Shown one piece after another: positions 1 through 6,530 of a DNA stretch of 10,744 nt (positions are counted from its first letter, which is position 1; each line of letters starts with the position of its first letter). The notes under the pieces are model-generated. The model did no database searches and was not told the origin of the DNA. It worked only from the letters and a program-made list of their open reading frames with translations. The stretch lies in NCBI GenBank assembly GCA_016206875.1, contig JACQQR010000152.1:1-10744 (forward strand). Direction: 5' to 3'. Source of the DNA: Candidatus Omnitrophota bacterium. Its GTDB lineage: Bacteria > Omnitrophota > Omnitrophia > Omnitrophales > JACROU01. A program made the position numbers and the translations under genes.

Positions 1-17
1 AAAAATCTCAAAACAAG

Positions 18-37
18 ATGCCAGCCTACGCTGGCAT
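18..37. repeat. Short palindromic repeat (8-bp stem, 4-nt loop)
   Basis: The arms ATGCCAGC (18-25) and GCTGGCAT (30-37) are perfect reverse complements around the loop CTAC. No T-run follows, so it does not look like an intrinsic terminator for an upstream gene. Palindromes of the type ATGCC(A/C)GC...GGCAT are common dispersed intergenic repeats in many bacterial genomes (general knowledge). Whether this one is repeated in this genome cannot be seen here. Confidence 0.6.
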
Positions 38-69
38 GACACCCACCCTGAACGCTTACTTATTAACTT

Positions 70-123
70 ATGAACAAAGCCAAGCAATAACAAAAAATAC
101 GAATCCGTCTTGTATTTGTCAAC
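70..123 (+). other. Possible interrupted 5' end of the M48 gene (in-frame TAA at 88-90)
   Basis: An ATG at 70 is in frame with the M48 peptidase gene and reads MNKAKQ, then meets TAA at 88-90. After the stop the frame stays open and encodes QKIRIRLVFVN directly before the first hydrophobic segment. A basic stretch followed by a membrane helix is what a natural N-terminus of such a protein looks like. Between the TAA and 124 the frame has no ATG, GTG or TTG codon. Either translation begins at TTG 124 and this stretch is untranslated, or the TAA is a mutation or sequencing error within the true gene. No Shine-Dalgarno is visible before either 70 or 124. Confidence 0.4.
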
Positions 124-1164
124 TTGGCGGTGACCTTTTTTCTGCTCATTGTTTCCATCACCTCCGGCCTCGCCGCTTGGTTTTCGAAAATTGCTTACCA
201 GATAAGCGGCGTTTTCTCCGTATCCGTGCTTATTTATTTCTCTCTCTTTTTCTCGTACTTTCTTTTGGCGGGACTTCCTCTTTCCGTTTATTCGGGGTAT
301 TTCCTCGAGAAAAAGTATGAACTTTCCAATCAAACACTCCTGAAATGGTGGGGGGAGTGGCTCAAAAAAACCCTTCTCTCTTTTGTAATGGGATTATTGA
401 TTTTTGAAGTGGCTTATTGGATTTTTGAGGGCTATCCCGCGCATGCCTGGTGGATGATTTGGGCCGCCTGGACGGCATGCACCTTAATTTTAGGCCGGCT
501 GGCTCCCGTGCTCATTTTTCCGATTTTTTACAAATTCCGCCCGTTGGAAAACGGCCCGTTGAAAGAAAGCATATTAAAACTGGTGGAAACCAACGGCCTG
601 CCCATTCAAGACGTGTATGTATTTAACATGAGCAAGACCACGAAAAAGGCCAACGCGGCATTCTGCGGCATGGGAAAAACCCGGCGTGTAATTTTGGCCG
701 ACACGTTAGTGGAAAATTTTCCGCCGGAGGAAATTCAAGCCGTTGTGGCGCATGAAATGGGGCATGCCAAATTAAATCACATTTGGAAGCGCGTGTTTTG
801 GGGCACGGCCATTTCATTTCTTTTCTTTTTTGCCGCCTACCGGTTTTGTTCTTGGCTGTCTCTCGGGCTGGAATATAACGGAATTGCCGATTTGGCTTTC
901 TTTCCTATTCTAGCCTTGGCGTTTTTCCTCTTTAATTTATTGCTTATGCCGGCTGAAAATGCCTATTCCAGAAAGCATGAATTCGAGGCCGATGATTTTG
1001 CTTATGAAAAAACAAAGGCCAAAACGGCTTGCATTTCCGTGATGGAGCGGCTCGCCCGTATGAATTTAGCCGACCCCCAACCCAATCCTGTGATAGAGTT
1101 TTTGTTGTATGACCACCCCTCCATTCCTAAACGAATTGCGCGGTTTAAGGCTCATGAAGGCTAG
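124..1164 (+). CDS. M48 family (Ste24/CAAX-protease-like) membrane zinc metallopeptidase
   Basis: Predicted integral-membrane zinc endopeptidase of the M48 family; bacterial members of this group are usually tied to envelope protein turnover or quality control, and the substrate is unknown here. From the TTG at 124 it has 346 residues. Hydrophobic helices lie near residues 1-20, 30-55, 80-100, 108-135, 220-245 and 255-275. The zinc site is HEMGH at 210-214 (H210, H214, catalytic E211), with the third ligand probably E286 in an EFEADD motif, as in Ste24 proteins. The preceding segment NAAFCGMGKTRRVILADTL is also typical of Ste24-like M48 enzymes, as is the DHPS...RI motif at the C-terminus. 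It is somewhat shorter than eukaryotic Ste24 (about 420 or more). The start is doubtful: TTG 124 has no Shine-Dalgarno, and a better-looking N-terminus upstream is broken by TAA at 88. Its 3' end overlaps the next gene by 11 nt, implying co-transcription. Confidence 0.88.
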   Translation: MAVTFFLLIVSITSGLAAWFSKIAYQISGVFSVSVLIYFSLFFSYFLLAGLPLSVYSGYFLEKKYELSNQTLLKWWGEWLKKTLLSFVMGLLIFEVAYWIFEGYPAHAWWMIWAAWTACTLILGRLAPVLIFPIFYKFRPLENGPLKESILKLVETNGLPIQDVYVFNMSKTTKKANAAFCGMGKTRRVILADTLVENFPPEEIQAVVAHEMGHAKLNHIWKRVFWGTAISFLFFFAAYRFCSWLSLGLEYNGIADLAFFPILALAFFLFNLLLMPAENAYSRKHEFEADDFAYEKTKAKTACISVMERLARMNLADPQPNPVIEFLLYDHPSIPKRIARFKAHEG

Positions 1165-2539
1165 AAGTATTCTCTGGCTCGCGATGCTGGCGCTCTGGGT
1201 TTGCTTTGCATTTGCCGGTGAGAATTGCTTTTCAAGCGCAAGCTCTACCGAGCAAGATTTTGTTTCTCAAATTCAATCGCTGGAAGACGCGCTTTCCTCT
1301 CATCCGCAAAATTCTTCTATTGAAAAAAGATTGGCGCAGGCCTATTTCGATTACGGCGTCTATTTGAAAGGGCAAAAGCGAATCGTGGAGGCAACAGAAT
1401 ATGCCCAAATGGCGCAAAATTTAGGGGCTTCCCGCCAAATCGTTCAGCAGACTTTTCCGGAAGTGGAGGCGGGAAAGGGCGCATTGGGCTCCGCCCCGGG
1501 AGCTACGCAGACGGGCAAACCCTCAATATTTTCGTCGATTTCCCAGAAGACAGTCAATCCCGACAGTTTTCTTTTTAAAAAAGCCATGATTTTTCAATTA
1601 CTCCAAGACGGTATGAAAGCCTATAAAGAAAAAAATTATGAATTAACTCAGGAGCGCATGAAGCAGGTATTAGAGTATGAGTCGGATAATAAATACGCCC
1701 ACGAGCTTTTAGGCGATGTGAACTACCAGCTTCAAAATTTGGAGGCGGCCGAGGAGCATTGGAAAGCCTCGGCTTCAAGCGGAAATATGAACAGAGTAAA
1801 AAAAAAACTGGAAAAGGTGACGAAGGAAATTCCGGTCGAAAAAGGGCTTAAGGCCGCCGAGGAAGAGCACTTTCTTATCCGCTACGATCAATCCCTGAAA
1901 GAATATTCCACGTATGATATCAAGACCCTGCTCCGGGGAGCCTATCGGGCTGTGTACCGGGATTTGGGCATTCCACTTGCCGGTAAAACCACAGTGATCC
2001 TCTACGACGAACAAGCCTTCAATCAGGCGATTAAACCCAATCATTGGTCAGGGGCTCTCTTTGATGGGAAAATCCGTATTCCCGTGGAAGAGGGAATTGA
2101 ACGGGATCCGGCCAAGGCCAGGCGGTTGGAGCGCTTGCTTCGCCATGAGCTGGCCCATGTATTTGTGCACGAAATAGGCGGTGTTGCCACGCCTTTATGG
2201 CTGCATGAAGGCGTTGCCCAGTATGAAGAGAGCAAGCTAAGTCCGATATATATCGGAGATTTTTTGAATGCATTCGAGAAAGGAAAAATCTATTCCATGA
2301 AACAACTGGAAGGGGGGGAGAAGCTCTTGTCCTCCGACGGCGCCGTGTTTCTTTTTTATCAGCAGTCTTATTTGATGGTCACTTATCTGGTTCAAAAATA
2401 CGGCCTTTACAAAATTAAGGAACTACTCAAATCGATTGGAAAAGGAGACAGCCAGGACTCAGCTTTGCTTCTGGTGTACAACCTTGCTCCTGATGAGCTC
2501 GGCAAAGATTTTTCGTCCTGGGCAAAAGCGAATTTATGA
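1154..2539 (+). CDS. Secreted TPR protein with gluzincin (peptidase MA-like) HExxH domain
   Basis: Probable exported metallopeptidase of 461 residues. I chose ATG 1154 over an ATG at 1109 in the same frame because 1154 places a signal peptide (residues 1-21, basic start, hydrophobic core, AFA-G cleavage-like site) at the very N-terminus and has TAAGG just upstream. Helical TPR-like repeats lie near residues 35-95 and 140-225, separated by a Gly/Ser/Pro-rich linker. The C-terminal half (about 238-445) carries HELAH at 331-335 and a second motif HEGVAQY at 351-357. H331, H335 and E352 fit the HExxH...E zinc ligands of gluzincins, with 17 residues from the second histidine to the glutamate; the pattern matches peptidase MA-like domains. 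Substrate is unknown. It overlaps the M48 gene by 11 nt and the ParB-like gene by 4 nt (ATGA), so the three are probably translated from one mRNA. Confidence 0.85.
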   Translation: MKARSILWLAMLALWVCFAFAGENCFSSASSTEQDFVSQIQSLEDALSSHPQNSSIEKRLAQAYFDYGVYLKGQKRIVEATEYAQMAQNLGASRQIVQQTFPEVEAGKGALGSAPGATQTGKPSIFSSISQKTVNPDSFLFKKAMIFQLLQDGMKAYKEKNYELTQERMKQVLEYESDNKYAHELLGDVNYQLQNLEAAEEHWKASASSGNMNRVKKKLEKVTKEIPVEKGLKAAEEEHFLIRYDQSLKEYSTYDIKTLLRGAYRAVYRDLGIPLAGKTTVILYDEQAFNQAIKPNHWSGALFDGKIRIPVEEGIERDPAKARRLERLLRHELAHVFVHEIGGVATPLWLHEGVAQYEESKLSPIYIGDFLNAFEKGKIYSMKQLEGGEKLLSSDGAVFLFYQQSYLMVTYLVQKYGLYKIKELLKSIGKGDSQDSALLLVYNLAPDELGKDFSSWAKANL

Positions 2540-3501
2540 ATCATTCTATTCAAACCGAATTCCTCTCTATTTCACCCGGCAAACTTCAGACAACGGATGG
2601 AAAGTTTTGTTTCCGTTACAGCGTAGAGGATAAAAAATTGATCGAGTCGGTCACTCAATGGGGTGTTCTCAGTCCCATTTCAGTTCGAGATCGAGAAAAT
2701 AAATTAGAGGTCATCGCAGGCTTTAAGCGCCTCTATGCTGCGTTGACTTGCGGAATTGAAAGCGTGCCCATTCAAAAATTTTCGGCGAATCTGTCTGAGA
2801 AAGAGTGGATTGCCCTGGCTTTGGAATTAGGCAAGACTGACGAGCGGACGCTTTTGGATTGCGCGGAGGCGCTGAGGAGATGGGAAGTACATTTCGGCAT
2901 TCCCGAAAAGGAAATCGCGGATTATTTTTTACCCCGCCTGGGTTTTGAGGCCAATTCAAAAACCATAAGCGAACTGAGAAGTTTTGCAACACTGAATCGG
3001 AATATCCTCGAGGCGCTGCATCGCGGCGCTCTTCCATACCGGGGCATTGTGCCCTGGGTAAAATTTTCCGGAGAAGACCAGCAATTTTTGTGGGATGCGA
3101 TATTGAGGCGGTTTTATTTTACCAGCTCCGAGCTGGCTGAATGCGCCGTTTTAATTCATGAAATTGTTTCGATGAGAGGCATCTCCGTAAGGAAATTTTT
3201 AGAAATGGATTTAATCGAGAAAACGCTTTCTCAAAAAACAGGGAGTGAAAAAGTTAAGGCGGAGCCCTTGATGCATAGGCTGAAGCAAATCCGTTACCCC
3301 GAAAGTTATGAGTATAAAAAGGCGTTCAAGGACCATGTGGCGCGGCTTCGCTTTTCCGAGTCGATTCAAATTTATAAATCGGATTCCATGGAAGAGGAAG
3401 GCATTGAGCTCAGAATCCGCATTCCTAAGAAGGAATCTTTGGCAAAAGCGCTGGGTGAATTAGAAGAGAAACGCGGACAAGTTGAAAAATTGGTGCAGTA
3501 A
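2536..3501 (+). CDS. Divergent ParB/Spo0J-like protein
   Basis: Protein of 321 residues that I read as a distant ParB relative. Residues about 25-85 resemble the ParB N-terminal domain: LIESVTQWGVLSPISVRD followed by KLEVIAGFKRLYAAL. In canonical ParB the second motif is GERRxRA, which binds CTP; here it is GFKRLYAA (62-69), keeping only G, one R and A. The next canonical motif (ENLQR-like) is also unrecognisable around residues 96-104 (ALELGKTDE). Residues 105-215 follow the ParB helix-turn-helix pattern, with FGIPEKEIADYF, then ISELRSFATL and LEALHRGALPYRGIVPWV. The tail (about 275-321), with alternating polar/hydrophobic residues and a charged helix, could be a dimerisation domain. No ParA gene or canonical parS is in the window. 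Its start overlaps the preceding stop by ATGA. Likely DNA-binding, but neither target nor nucleotide binding can be assumed. Confidence 0.68.
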   Translation: MNHSIQTEFLSISPGKLQTTDGKFCFRYSVEDKKLIESVTQWGVLSPISVRDRENKLEVIAGFKRLYAALTCGIESVPIQKFSANLSEKEWIALALELGKTDERTLLDCAEALRRWEVHFGIPEKEIADYFLPRLGFEANSKTISELRSFATLNRNILEALHRGALPYRGIVPWVKFSGEDQQFLWDAILRRFYFTSSELAECAVLIHEIVSMRGISVRKFLEMDLIEKTLSQKTGSEKVKAEPLMHRLKQIRYPESYEYKKAFKDHVARLRFSESIQIYKSDSMEEEGIELRIRIPKKESLAKALGELEEKRGQVEKLVQ

Positions 3502-3515
3502 GTCCTTCTACTGCT

Positions 3516-3544
3516 TTGACTTCCGTGTATTGATTCGTTAGAAT
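3516..3544 (+). promoter_or_regulatory. Predicted sigma70-type promoter for batD-batE
   Basis: TTGACT (3516-3521) and TAGAAT (3539-3544) each match the consensus at 5 of 6 positions and are exactly 17 nt apart. A start of transcription near 3551 would give a leader of about 58 nt before batD, containing the palindrome at 3573-3585. It sits in a 107-nt gap after the ParB-like gene, making it the clearest promoter in the window. Prediction only. Confidence 0.6.
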
Positions 3545-3572
3545 AAGCGTTTCTTTTAACCCTTCATACGAA

Positions 3573-3585
3573 GGTGACTGTCACC
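3573..3585. repeat. Perfect palindrome in the batD leader
   Basis: GGTGAC-T-GTCACC is a perfect 6-bp inverted repeat with a 1-base centre, downstream of the predicted promoter and 23 nt before the batD start. As DNA it could be a symmetric operator; as RNA the 1-nt loop is too tight to fold fully. Very similar GGTGAC/GTCACC palindromes also occur as dispersed intergenic repeats in diverse bacteria (recollection, not checked). There is no T-run, so it is not a terminator. Confidence 0.55.
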
Positions 3586-3608
3586 ATTTTCTTTACAGGG
3601 ACTGTTTC

Positions 3609-5669
3609 ATGATGCGCTTGAAGTTTCTCTCGATTACTTTGTTTCTTTTGCCCGTATATCTACTTGGTCAGGGGATTGCGGCTGAGGAAGTAAAAGTATC
3701 CACCATCTTTGACAAAAAAGTTCTTGAGGTGGGCGACCAATTGACTTTGACTCTGAAAATTGTAGGCTCTCGAGTCAATGTCCAGCGCCCCCGTATTCCT
3801 GTAAATGAAAGCTTTGACTCATTTTACTCCGGCCGCGCCTCTCGCTTTGTGTTTATGAACGGCCAGCAAGAATCGATCACAGAGTTCCGATACACCCTGG
3901 TGCCTAAGCGCGCCGGTATTTTTAAAGTCGGTCCTGTGGAAGTAGACGTGAACGGAGAAATGTATAGAACCGAGGCAGTTGAAATTGAAGTATTAGGAAC
4001 GCCGGACGCCGGCTCTACCCAGGGGAATATCTCTTCTAATACTTTTCCTGCCAGCGTATTTACTCAGGCGGGACCTGCCACCGGTGCCACCGTGCCGCAA
4101 TCCGGGGCTACAGTTCCATCCAGCTACGCAACTGTTCCTTCCGCGCCCTTTGCCGGACAATCAGGTTATCCTGCCGGAGTTCCTTCCGGCTATACGGCCC
4201 GGTCAACGCCGTTTGCCCAGCAATCGCCCGTTGCTTCACCGCCAATTTCCCCGGGCGATGACATTATTTTTCTGAGAACTTGGGTGGATAAAACAAATGT
4301 GTACCCCGGCGAACAGATTCTTCTCACGTATTCAATTTACACGCGGGCGGACACAACACAGTATGAGGGATTTGAAGAAGAACCCGAGGCAACAGGTTTT
4401 TGGATTGAAGAACTGCCGATGGGTCCACATCTTGACAAAACCTCAGTTACTTTGGAAGGCCGTCATTATCTCAAAGCAGATATCCGGAAAATGGCTCTCT
4501 TTGCCACGGCGCCGGGTGAGTTTACTATTCTGCCCGGGAGTGTAAAAGCTTCGATTGAAGAACGGCCCGAGCAAAGCGGTATGTTCGATGATTTTTTTAA
4601 CGACAGTTTTTTTGGCGGCGGAGGGCTGTTTGCGCGGCGTATAAATAAAATTTTAGCTGTCCCGCCGATTCAAATTCATGTCAAGGATTTACCGGAGCGG
4701 GGAAAGCCCAAGGAGTTCAGCGGTACTATAGGCCGTTTTACTTTTACATCTTCCGTGGATAAACAGGAGGTAAAGCAAAACGAACCGGTAACCCTAACGC
4801 TTAAAATTGAAGGCGAAGGTAATATCGAAACGCTTGAGCACCCGCCGGTGCCTGAAATTGAAAATTTCAAAATTTATGAAGGTGAATCTTCCAGCCAGCT
4901 TTTCAAGCGGGGCACGACGATTGTTGGCTCAAAAATATTCGAAATGATTTTTATTCCGGAGAAAGCGGGCACGTTCACTTTGCCTTCGATCTTGTTTAAT
5001 TATTTTGATCCGGTTCTAGGAGTGTACAAGGCCGAGCGAACGCCGGAATACTCCTTACAGGTGCTTCCCGGCGAAGCCCCGGAAGAATTTAAACATTTGT
5101 CGGCGGAGAGCGCTGAAGAGCTCAAGAAAGATTTGGCCAAGGAAACCAGAGATGTATATACCATTAAAAATACTTTCAACTTATTCCGTCACATTGAGTT
5201 GGAAAACCGCATCAGAAACATTTTGGCGATTCTCGCCGCCGTTTTGGCCGTTGTTTTTTCTTTGCTCTTTTTTGCGCGCGTCCGCAGCCGCGCCTATGCG
5301 CACAATCGGGCCCATTTCCGCCGGAAATACGCGTCCCGCCTAGCGCGAAAAAATCATAAGAGACTTTCGCGGATTGTTGCTCAATCGTCCGCAGGCGCCG
5401 AACGGGCCCATTTTGTGGAGGCCGCTAAAATTTTGGACAGGTACTTTTCAGATAAATTCGGCCTTTCCCCACAAGGGTTAACGATCTCCGAAATTGAGAA
5501 CCGTATTCGTGAGTTTACAATTGGAGACGCGCTTGTAGATGAGATTCGTACGTTCTATGAAATTGCGGATCGGGCCCGCTTTACCGACCAAGAGCCCAGC
5601 CGCGAAGAGCTCCTCGAAATGGTTGTTTTGATTGATCGGGTGATTACGGAGACGGAGAAGAAGAAATGA
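3609..5669 (+). CDS. batD: BatD-like protein (Bacteroides aerotolerance operon family)
   Basis: Protein of 686 residues matching the BatD layout: signal peptide (1-25, ending GIAAEE), extracytoplasmic beta-sandwich-like domains, one transmembrane helix near 536-556 (RNILAILAAVLAVVFSLLFF) and a basic cytoplasmic tail of about 130 residues. Phrases such as LEVGDQLTLTLKIVGS (38-54), ITEFRYTLVPKRAGIFKVGPV (90-110) and KQNEPVTLTLKIEGEGN (389-405) recur in BatD proteins. BatD is thought to act in a membrane complex with MoxR and the VWA proteins BatA/BatB; its biochemical role is unresolved. Residues 131-217 form a Pro/Ser/Gln-rich linker with three 7-residue repeats (ATVPxSx). ATG 3609 is followed at once by ATG 3612; AGGG at 3597-3600 is a reasonable Shine-Dalgarno. 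It ends in an ATGA overlap with batE. MoxR, BatA and BatB genes are not adjacent. Confidence 0.88.
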   Translation: MMRLKFLSITLFLLPVYLLGQGIAAEEVKVSTIFDKKVLEVGDQLTLTLKIVGSRVNVQRPRIPVNESFDSFYSGRASRFVFMNGQQESITEFRYTLVPKRAGIFKVGPVEVDVNGEMYRTEAVEIEVLGTPDAGSTQGNISSNTFPASVFTQAGPATGATVPQSGATVPSSYATVPSAPFAGQSGYPAGVPSGYTARSTPFAQQSPVASPPISPGDDIIFLRTWVDKTNVYPGEQILLTYSIYTRADTTQYEGFEEEPEATGFWIEELPMGPHLDKTSVTLEGRHYLKADIRKMALFATAPGEFTILPGSVKASIEERPEQSGMFDDFFNDSFFGGGGLFARRINKILAVPPIQIHVKDLPERGKPKEFSGTIGRFTFTSSVDKQEVKQNEPVTLTLKIEGEGNIETLEHPPVPEIENFKIYEGESSSQLFKRGTTIVGSKIFEMIFIPEKAGTFTLPSILFNYFDPVLGVYKAERTPEYSLQVLPGEAPEEFKHLSAESAEELKKDLAKETRDVYTIKNTFNLFRHIELENRIRNILAILAAVLAVVFSLLFFARVRSRAYAHNRAHFRRKYASRLARKNHKRLSRIVAQSSAGAERAHFVEAAKILDRYFSDKFGLSPQGLTISEIENRIREFTIGDALVDEIRTFYEIADRARFTDQEPSREELLEMVVLIDRVITETEKKK

Positions 5670-6433
5670 GTCATAAAATATTTTTCTTCACCCTGCCGGC
5701 CGTTGCGTTCTGTATTCTTTCGCTCGCGCATTCATCCTACGCCGTCGATTCCGGCTACCAGTCCGAATTTAAAAAGGCGGGGACTTTATATCAGTCTTCA
5801 AAATATGAGCAAGCACTTGAGAAGTATCAAAAATTAAGTTTGATTGAGGCCACACCCGAAGCGTATTACAATTTGGGGAATGCTTATTTCAAATCCAAAA
5901 AGCTGGGGCTGGCCATTGCGGCTTATGAAAAAGCCAAGCGCCTGGCGCCTCGTGATGCGGATATCCGCAAAAATCTGAATTATGCTTCCAGTCTGATTCA
6001 GTCAAAAATTTCTGATCCGGAAGGAAAAATTTCAAAAGATATTGAAAATTTATTTTCGTACGTAACCTGGACGGAACTTCAAATCGTGATGCTGGCCGTT
6101 TTAGGCATTATCTTTTTGTGGATGTTGTTGTTGTTGGTGCTTGGCCGCAATCCATTCCGCGGATGGGTGAACCGGGTTTTATGGCTCATGTTTGGCACGG
6201 TGTTGTTGGTGCATGCCGCAAAATATTATACCGAGCTGGAAAGAAATTATGGCATAGTTATCCGGGCCGATGCCGAAGTGCGGTACGGGACTTCGCGTGA
6301 TGATAAAACGGTTTTCCGTTTGCCCGAGGGACTGAAGGTACGCCTGTTGGAGGAAAGGCAAGGCTGGCAAAAGGTTCAAATCTCCAGCAAGGATTCGGGC
6401 TGGATGAACGGTGAAGATTTGGCAATTGTGTAG
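5666..6433 (+). CDS. batE: BatE-like TPR and SH3-domain membrane protein
   Basis: Protein of 255 residues with a signal peptide (1-26, AYA-V cleavage-like site), TPR repeats near 32-108 (including EAYYNLGNAYFKSKKLGLAIAAYEKAKRL), two transmembrane helices (about 138-160 and 168-187) and a C-terminal bacterial SH3-like domain (196-254, ending GWMNGEDLAIV). This TPR-TM-TM-SH3 order is typical of BatE proteins encoded after BatD. TPR and SH3 parts presumably face the periplasm and mediate protein contacts. ATG 5666 overlaps the batD stop (ATGA), so translation is probably coupled. The TAG stop lies inside the left arm of an inverted repeat. Confidence 0.85.
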   Translation: MSHKIFFFTLPAVAFCILSLAHSSYAVDSGYQSEFKKAGTLYQSSKYEQALEKYQKLSLIEATPEAYYNLGNAYFKSKKLGLAIAAYEKAKRLAPRDADIRKNLNYASSLIQSKISDPEGKISKDIENLFSYVTWTELQIVMLAVLGIIFLWMLLLLVLGRNPFRGWVNRVLWLMFGTVLLVHAAKYYTELERNYGIVIRADAEVRYGTSRDDKTVFRLPEGLKVRLLEERQGWQKVQISSKDSGWMNGEDLAIV

Positions 6434-6471
6434 TACCGCAAGACATTTGATATTGGGGGTTTGCGGTACTA
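6431..6471. repeat. Perfect 11-bp inverted repeat overlapping the batE stop
   Basis: The arms TAGTACCGCAA (6431-6441) and TTGCGGTACTA (6461-6471) are perfect reverse complements around a 19-nt loop. The left arm contains the batE stop codon. No T-run follows the right arm, so it is not a standard intrinsic terminator, though a hairpin here could protect the 3' end of the batDE mRNA. It abuts a second structure at 6471-6518. Confidence 0.65.
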
Positions 6472-6518
6472 TGCAGTTTGAGAATGGGCTACGCCCATTT
6501 TCAATTGTTATGCTGCAT
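6471..6518. repeat. Nested inverted repeats in the trpB leader
   Basis: The inner hairpin has the arms TTGAGAATGGGC (6478-6489) and GCCCATTTTCAA (6493-6504) around the loop TAC; all 12 positions pair if one G-U is allowed. An outer pair ATGCAG (6471-6476) and CTGCAT (6513-6518) encloses it. The trpB Shine-Dalgarno begins 3 nt downstream. The stem is followed by TTGTTATG, too weak a T-tract for a confident terminator. It could be a palindromic repeat, an mRNA stabiliser or a weak attenuator; no Trp-rich leader peptide is present. Confidence 0.55.
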
Positions 6519-6520
6519 TA

Positions 6521-6526
6521 GAGGAA
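6521..6526 (+). promoter_or_regulatory. Shine-Dalgarno of trpB
   Basis: GAGGAA ends 4 nt before ATG 6531 and fixes the start that also gives TrpB its usual N-terminus (FGPFGGRYVPETL). Confidence 0.7.
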
Positions 6527-6530
6527 AGAT

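Noticed and set aside
18..320. A 100-codon + strand reading frame at the left edge
   Set aside because: It overlaps the M48 gene in another frame, has no family resemblance or Shine-Dalgarno, and starts inside the palindrome.
1109..1153. Upstream ATG 1109 as the start of the TPR-gluzincin
   Set aside because: It would bury the signal peptide 15 residues inside the protein and lengthen the overlap with the M48 gene to 56 nt.
2536..3608. A parS-like site near the ParB-like gene
   Set aside because: No sequence close to the canonical 16-bp parS palindrome was seen; the nearby GGTGACTGTCACC is unrelated to it.
6447..6472. A promoter for trpB with TTGATA as -35
   Set aside because: The best -10 options are either poor (TATGCA at 17 nt spacing) or at the wrong distance (TACTAT at 14 nt). 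It also overlaps the inverted repeat. Not supported well enough to list.
6478..6510. Intrinsic terminator between batE and trpB
   Set aside because: The stem is good, but the Ts after it are few and interrupted (CAATTGTTATG); most of the T-run lies within the stem.
6471..6521. A 16-codon ORF (MQFENGLRPFSIVMLH) just before trpB as a Trp leader peptide
   Set aside because: It has no tryptophan codon and no Shine-Dalgarno, and its sequence is explained by the hairpin arms.
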